From assembly GCF_020400725.1 (NCBI RefSeq), contig NZ_JAINVG010000010.1, positions 93,513 to 157,512 on the forward strand: 64,000 nt of DNA, written 5' to 3'. The position numbers were made by a program, and so were the translations under genes. The notes below the pieces were generated by a model that worked only from the letters and a program-made list of their open reading frames with translations, was not told where the DNA came from and did no database searches. The stretch comes from Streptomyces sp. NK15101. GTDB taxonomy: Bacteria; Actinomycetota; Actinomycetes; Streptomycetales; Streptomycetaceae. Within the stretch, counting starts at the first letter, position 1, and the number at the start of each line of letters is the position of its first letter. Shown one piece after another: positions 60,317-64,000 of this stretch.

Positions 60317-61033
60317 ATGGACAACTCTAGCGGCGTAGGCGTTCTCGACAAGGCAGCCCTTGTCCTGAGCGCCCTGGAGTCCGGTCCGGCCACCCTCGCA
60401 GGACTGGTCGCGGCGACGGGACTCGCACGACCCACGGCACATCGTCTCGCCGTGGCACTGGAACACCACCGGATGGTGGCGCGCGACATGCAGGGCCGGT
60501 TCATCCTCGGACCGCGCCTGGCGGAGCTCGCCGCCGCGGCCGGCGAGGACCGCCTGCTCGCGACCGCGGGCCCCGTTCTGACGCATCTGCGCGACGTCAC
60601 CGGCGAGAGCGCCCAGCTCTACCGGCGCCAGGGCGACATGCGCATCTGCGTGGCGGCGGCCGAGCGGCTCTCGGGTCTGCGGGACACGGTCCCGGTCGGC
60701 TCGACGCTGACCATGAAGGCCGGCTCGTCCGCGCAGATCCTGATGGCCTGGGAGGAGCCCGAGCGGCTGCACCGCGGCCTCCAGGGCGCCCGCTTCACGG
60801 CGACGGCCCTGTCGGGCGTGCGGCGCCGCGGCTGGGCCCAGTCGATCGGCGAGCGGGAGCCGGGCGTCGCGTCCGTCTCCGCGCCCGTACGCGGCCCCTC
60901 GAACCGCGTGGTGGCCGCCGTCTCGGTCTCGGGCCCCATCGAGCGTCTGACGCGCCACCCGGGCCGCATGCACGCCCAGGCGGTCATCGACGCCGCCGCC
61001 CGTCTCTCCGAGGCGCTCCGCCGCAACGGCTGA
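60317..61033 (+). CDS. ndgR: IclR-family regulator NdgR
   Basis: A 238-residue IclR-type regulator that in S. coelicolor controls leuCD and other amino-acid genes and influences growth and antibiotic production. The N-terminal winged helix (about 10-65) shows VLDKAALVLSALESG, LAGLVAATGLARPTAHRLAV and GRFILGPRLAELA; the C-terminal ligand domain begins near residue 80 (LLATAGPVLTHLRDVTG). There is no Shine-Dalgarno before the ATG, and the predicted transcription start is at or near it, so the mRNA may be leaderless. Confidence 0.95.
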   Translation: MDNSSGVGVLDKAALVLSALESGPATLAGLVAATGLARPTAHRLAVALEHHRMVARDMQGRFILGPRLAELAAAAGEDRLLATAGPVLTHLRDVTGESAQLYRRQGDMRICVAAAERLSGLRDTVPVGSTLTMKAGSSAQILMAWEEPERLHRGLQGARFTATALSGVRRRGWAQSIGEREPGVASVSAPVRGPSNRVVAAVSVSGPIERLTRHPGRMHAQAVIDAAARLSEALRRNG

Positions 61034-61118
61034 TCTTCCCTCTTCACCTGTACGTTCCCCGGCCCACCGCTCCAACGCCGCAGCGGTGGGCCGGAGTTGT
61101 GCGCGCGGTGCCGAACAG

Positions 61119-61154
61119 CGAAGAAGCCCTCCCCCGAAGGGAAGGGCTTCTTCG
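61119..61154 (-). terminator. Terminator of the tRNA cluster
   Basis: A 12-bp stem CGAAGAAGCCCT/AGGGCTTCTTCG (61119-61130 with 61143-61154) with a 12-nt loop, 5 bp after the last tRNA on the minus strand. Confidence 0.8.
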
Positions 61155-61159
61155 TCTCG

Positions 61160-61232
61160 TACCCCCGACCGGATTCGAACCGGCGCTACCGCCTTGAGAG
61201 GGCGGCGTGCTAGGCCGCTACACAACGGGGGC
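61160..61232 (-). tRNA. tRNA-Glu (CTC)
   Basis: 73 nt. Acceptor 5' GCCCCCG pairs with CGGGGGT (G-T at the end), anticodon arm CCGCC-CTCTCAA-GGCGG gives anticodon CTC, T arm CCGGTTCGAATCCGG. No encoded CCA. Last tRNA of the array. Confidence 0.97.
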
Positions 61233-61274
61233 AAGATCTTGCGTCCACGCGACGGATCGCCTGGATTTACTGCG

Positions 61275-61346
61275 CTGGCCTACCTGGACTCGAACCAAGA
61301 CTAACTGAACCAGAATCAGTCGTGCTGCCAATTACACCATAGGCCA
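61275..61346 (-). tRNA. tRNA-Gln (CTG)
   Basis: 72 nt. Acceptor TGGCCTA/TAGGCCA, anticodon arm ACTGA-TTCTGGT-TCAGT gives anticodon CTG, T arm has GGTTCGAGTCC. No encoded CCA. Confidence 0.97.
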
Positions 61347-61368
61347 CTGGTGGTTTAGGACCAGTTGG

Positions 61369-61441
61369 TACCCCCGACCGGATTCGAACCGGCGCTACCG
61401 CCTTGAGAGGGCGGCGTGCTAGGCCGCTACACAACGGGGGC
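61369..61441 (-). tRNA. tRNA-Glu (CTC)
   Basis: 73 nt, identical in sequence to the tRNA-Glu at 61160-61232, with the same CTC anticodon. Second of three tRNA-Glu copies. Confidence 0.97.
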
Positions 61442-61502
61442 CCTAGCGATCCTGCATCAGGATCACCGGGAGCTACCCAGGTGATCCCGCGGGAAGGATC
61501 TG

Positions 61503-61575
61503 TACCCCCGACCGGATTCGAACCGGCGCTACCGCCTTGAGAGGGCGGCGTGCTAGGCCGCTACACAACGGGGGC
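61503..61575 (-). tRNA. tRNA-Glu (CTC)
   Basis: 73 nt, identical to the other two tRNA-Glu copies in the array; anticodon CTC. Confidence 0.97.
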
Positions 61576-61614
61576 TTGTGGATGCCATCCACAGGTGCAG
61601 ATGAGCTCTGCGAG

Positions 61615-61686
61615 CTGGCCTACCTGGACTCGAACCAAGACTAACTGAACCAGAATCAGTCGTGCTGCCAATTACACCATAGGCCA
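61615..61686 (-). tRNA. tRNA-Gln (CTG)
   Basis: 72 nt, identical to the tRNA-Gln at 61275-61346; anticodon CTG. First gene of the array in the direction of transcription; its promoter must lie in 61687-61781 but is not obvious. Confidence 0.97.
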
Positions 61687-61781
61687 CCGGAACTTGATCA
61701 CTTCGAGAAGGGATCCTGCTCGGCTTGCGCTTCCGGGGCTTTCCGGCCTTTCGGCCCGTTCCCCTCGGCGCAGAAAGAACA

Positions 61782-62504
61782 TTACCCGAAGGTGGACGGT
61801 GCTCCAAAACGCGTATCCGCACGCAGCAGCGCGGGCAGCTGGCGGAGGTCGGTGATGCGGGTCAGCTCGGGCCTCCCGCCGGTCCCCGCGCGGTCCAGCC
61901 AGATCCCCCGGAGCCCCGCCTCCACGGCGCCCCGGGCGTCGATGTCCGGCTGGTCCCCGACGTACGCCACCTGGTGGGGGCGCAGGCCCAGGGCGGCGCA
62001 GGCGGCGTGGAAGGCCTCCGGGGCCGGCTTGGCCACCCCCAGCTCGGCGGCGCACACCACGGCCTCGAAGCGGTCCCGTACGCCCAGCGCGCGGAGCTTG
62101 TGGTCCTGGTTGTGGATGCTGGAGTTGGACAGCACTCCGTGACGGTAGTCACGGGCCAGTAGGTCGAGGACGGGCACGGTGTCGGGGAAGAGCTCCCAGG
62201 CGGCCTCGTAGTGGATCACGTACCGGTCGAACCAGTCGTCGGCCTCGGCGGCCGTGAGCGCCGGCCGACCGAGGAAGTCCCGCACGCGGCCGCGCCGCTG
62301 CTCCCGGAAGTCCCCGCCCGCGGCCTCGTACCGGCGCCAGTGCAGCTCCGTGAGCTCCTTCCAGCGCCGCAGGGCCTCCTCCGCGGACCCCCAGGCGTCC
62401 AGCAGCCCCTCGGCGGCGAGATGCGCCCGCATCCCGGTCCGGTCGGCGCTCGCGTAGTCGAAGATCGTGTCGTCGATGTCCCAGAGCACCGCGCGGATGG
62501 TCAT
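61782..62504 (-). CDS. HAD-superfamily hydrolase
   Basis: A 240-residue haloacid-dehalogenase-type phosphatase. Motif I is LWDIDDTIFDY at about 7-17 with nucleophile Asp9; motif II LSNSSIHNQDHK, the Lys motif GVAKPAPEAFHAA and motif IV VGDQPDIDARGA follow. A helical cap lies between motifs I and II (about 20-95). The ATG beginning MTIRAVLW is the family start; the same frame stays open far upstream through unrelated sequence. Substrate unknown. Confidence 0.9.
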   Translation of the reverse strand: MTIRAVLWDIDDTIFDYASADRTGMRAHLAAEGLLDAWGSAEEALRRWKELTELHWRRYEAAGGDFREQRRGRVRDFLGRPALTAAEADDWFDRYVIHYEAAWELFPDTVPVLDLLARDYRHGVLSNSSIHNQDHKLRALGVRDRFEAVVCAAELGVAKPAPEAFHAACAALGLRPHQVAYVGDQPDIDARGAVEAGLRGIWLDRAGTGGRPELTRITDLRQLPALLRADTRFGAPSTFG

Positions 62505-62811
62505 GGGAACGACGGTACCGCTCCTGAGCAGTGAGCAGGAGTGGGTCTCGGCCCCACGCCTGGGCGAGGCGATCGGCATCCCGTCCATGTCCACACCGGC
62601 CACCCCACCTGCCCGGAGCGCGGCGAGGAGGACGACGGGGAGGGCCTTGCGAGTCCAGGAGGCGCCGGGACGCCGGCGGCCACGGATCACGTCCAGGTGG
62701 ATGCGGTGAGCGACGGCCCGGTTCTCCGCGAGGCGGTCGCGCCACTCCTCGCCCGGTGCGGGAACGGCACCTTCGCGGCCGCCCCCCTGCTCCCTCCCCC
62801 TGGGGCGGCGG
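62505..62811 (-). other. 307-bp gap with coding-like remnant
   Basis: No complete gene is supported. On the minus strand, about 62585-62755 reads with strong coding character (for example EEWRDRLAENRAVAHRIHLD and TRKALPVVLLAALRAGG), with G/C in nearly all third positions but no start codon in frame. It continues without stop into the HAD gene. It may be the end of a decayed gene; I do not recognise the family. Confidence 0.35.
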
Positions 62812-63485
62812 TCAGGCCGTGAGGTCGAGATCGCGGGGTGCGACACGGAAATCGGTGACGAAGCACACGACCTCGCCGGAGGCGTCCCGTCCGATCCACG
62901 TCGGATAGCAGCCGTCACCCCAGCCCGAGGCGAACCCGGCCAGACTGTGACCGTCGTCCCCCTCGGCCATGAAGACGGCCGGTCCGTACCCGACGGTCTC
63001 CATCGCGGCCCATACGGCTCCCTCCTCGTCCTCCGTGCCGGGGAAGGCGCCGTCGGCGGAGGCGTCGTAGAAGCAGCCGGTCCCGGCGTCCACGCCGTAC
63101 CCGAAGTCCTCGTCCTCACCCGGCTCGGCAGGATCGTCGCCCGGAACCAGGGCGAGCTCCCGGCAACGGCCGGGACGTCGCGGACGACGAGCCGGGCGGC
63201 GGCGATCCGGGTGTGCGGCCGCGCCCCGGGCCGGTCCGCGGGGTGGACGAGCGTGGCGACGGCGGCGTCGACGCGATACCGGCCGGGGTCCACCTCGACG
63301 GTGAAGGGCTCGGCGTCGCCGGTGCCCAGGTACACGAAGGGATCACAGGCCACCAGCCGGCCGGTCGGCAGGCCCGGTTTCCCGACCTCGACGACGGACA
63401 GGGTTCCACGCCGTCCGTCGTCCCCGTACGAGAAGGAGGTGCCGGGAGTGAAGATCCGGGCGAAGTCCGGGGCGGGACTCGACAT
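62812..63485 (-). pseudogene. DUF4241-family protein, frameshifted
   Basis: The start MSSPAPDFARIFTPGTSFSY, then RLVACDPFVYLGTGDAEPFT, and the end YGVDAGTGCFYDASADGAFP are DUF4241 blocks, but they lie in two frames. After VVRDVPAV the reading frame must shift by one base at about 63158-63170 to continue into ELALVPGDDPAEPGEDEDFG. The total of 674 bp is one base short of a whole number of codons, so a single base is missing. Function of the family is unknown. The IS5-type end lies 45 bp upstream of its start. A sequencing error is possible. Confidence 0.75.
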
Positions 63486-63529
63486 GGCGGTGGGCCTCTC
63501 GGAAGTGGTGCGCGACAGCGCCGACCCCA

Positions 63530-63548
63530 GGGCCTGTCTGACAAATGA
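63530..63548. repeat. Terminal inverted repeat of the IS5-family element (one end)
   Basis: GGGCCTGTCTGACAAATGA lies directly outside the transposase stop. It resembles the terminal repeats of Streptomyces IS5/IS112-like elements. The opposite end is beyond the window, so the match and target duplication cannot be checked. Confidence 0.6.
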
Positions 63549-64000
63549 TCACCCGGCGGGTTCGCGGAGCCACAGGACCAGAGCTGCCACGACGATTCCA
63601 GCCCGGTAACGATCGGCGAGCTTGTCGAACCTCGTCGCGATCGCACGGAACCGCTTGAGACGGGCGAAGCATCGTTCGACCACGCTGCGGTCGCGATATA
63701 TGCCTTTGTCGAAGGAGGGTGGGCGACCACCCTGGGTTCCACGTCGCTGGCGGTTGGCCGTCTGGTCGCGGCGTTCGGAGATCGTGGCAATGATGCCCCG
63801 GCGCCGCAGCGGGTGGCGTATCGCCCGGCTGGAATACGCTTTGTCGCCGGCACCCGCGCCGGTGTCGTGCGGGGTCGGCCTGTAACGGCGCGCGGGATGC
63901 GGATGCTGTCGAGGACCTGACCGAACGCGGTGGCATCGTCGACGTTGCCGGGTGTGAGCACGATGGACGGCGGGAGGCCCCGGCCGTCGACGGCGAGGTG
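63549..64000 (-). pseudogene. IS5-family transposase, frameshifted and cut by the window edge
   Basis: Two frames together give the C-terminal half of an IS5-type DDE transposase: HLAVDGRGLPPSIVLTPGNV and DDATAFGQVLDSI in one frame, then GDKAYSSRAIRHPLRRRGII, ATISERRDQTANRQ, RSVVERCFARLKRFRAIATR and YRAGIVVAALVLWL in another. The frame changes just before GDKAYSS (about 63850) without a slippery run, so one base appears lost. The E of the DDE triad is in SVVERC. The rest lies beyond 64000. Confidence 0.85.

Overview
The window is a piece of a Streptomyces chromosome; I cannot name the species. Base composition is very GC-rich, coding frames have almost exclusively G or C in third positions, and several genes are Streptomyces hallmarks: whiG (sporulation sigma factor), nsdA, hupS (histone-like protein with a long Lys/Ala tail), ndgR next to leuCD, a cluster of four type I signal peptidases, and glcP. 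From memory, gene order follows the conserved core of S. coelicolor closely. I see no prophage, CRISPR array, biosynthetic gene cluster or defence island; the only mobile DNA is a truncated IS481-type remnant at 39.3 kb and a broken IS5-family element running off the right edge.

Layout, left to right. 0-1.3 kb: rpsB and tsf (minus), with a hairpin between them. 1.5-3.4 kb: a small M23 peptidase, a TetR regulator and whiG. 3.6-7.9 kb: dprA, comM and a YraN-type gene (DNA uptake and processing block), DUF2469, NUDIX. 7.9-11.4 kb: sipZ, sipY, sipX, sipW. 11.4-14.1 kb: the operon rpsP-khpA-rimM-trmD-rplS (transcribed right to left). 14.3-16.2 kb: a SprT-like protein, a methyltransferase-like protein and a GGATCC-rich repeat array. 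16.2-28.3 kb: ftsH, ffh, the nitrogen operon amtB-glnK-glnD with a GlnR-type operator, nsdA, a small primase-polymerase-like gene, and ftsY. 28.6-36.3 kb: an NCS1 permease, an LLM oxidoreductase, glcP and smc.

36.5-43.2 kb: a 72-residue coiled-coil protein with a structured leader, acylphosphatase, a CAP-domain protein, a DinB-like protein, a divergent flavodoxin-type/HxlR pair with a shared palindrome, mutM, rnc, rpmF and a YceD-type gene. 43.3-49.6 kb: a DivIVA-like coiled-coil protein, coaD, rsmD, recG and a DAK2/FakA-like gene. 49.8-56.9 kb: rpmB (with an elaborate leader), thiD-thiL, an Lrp-type single-domain protein, a DUF3515 lipoprotein, ddl, gpsA, a PlsC-type acyltransferase, cofC and a small basic-barrel protein. 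56.9-61.0 kb: hupS, a small helical protein, leuD-leuC and divergent ndgR. 61.1-61.7 kb: five tRNA genes (Gln, Glu, Glu, Gln, Glu in transcription order). 61.8-64 kb: a HAD phosphatase, a frameshifted DUF4241 gene and the IS5-family fragment.

Functional themes are translation and ribosome assembly (rpsB, tsf, rpsP, rimM, trmD, rplS, rpmF, rpmB, rnc, rsmD), co-translational export (ffh, ftsY, sipWXYZ, ftsH), chromosome upkeep (smc, hupS, recG, mutM, dprA), nitrogen and carbon uptake (amtB-glnK-glnD, glcP), and developmental control (whiG, nsdA, ndgR). Most genes lie in short-spaced or 1-4 bp overlapping operons on the minus strand, and convergent junctions usually carry long GC-rich hairpins.
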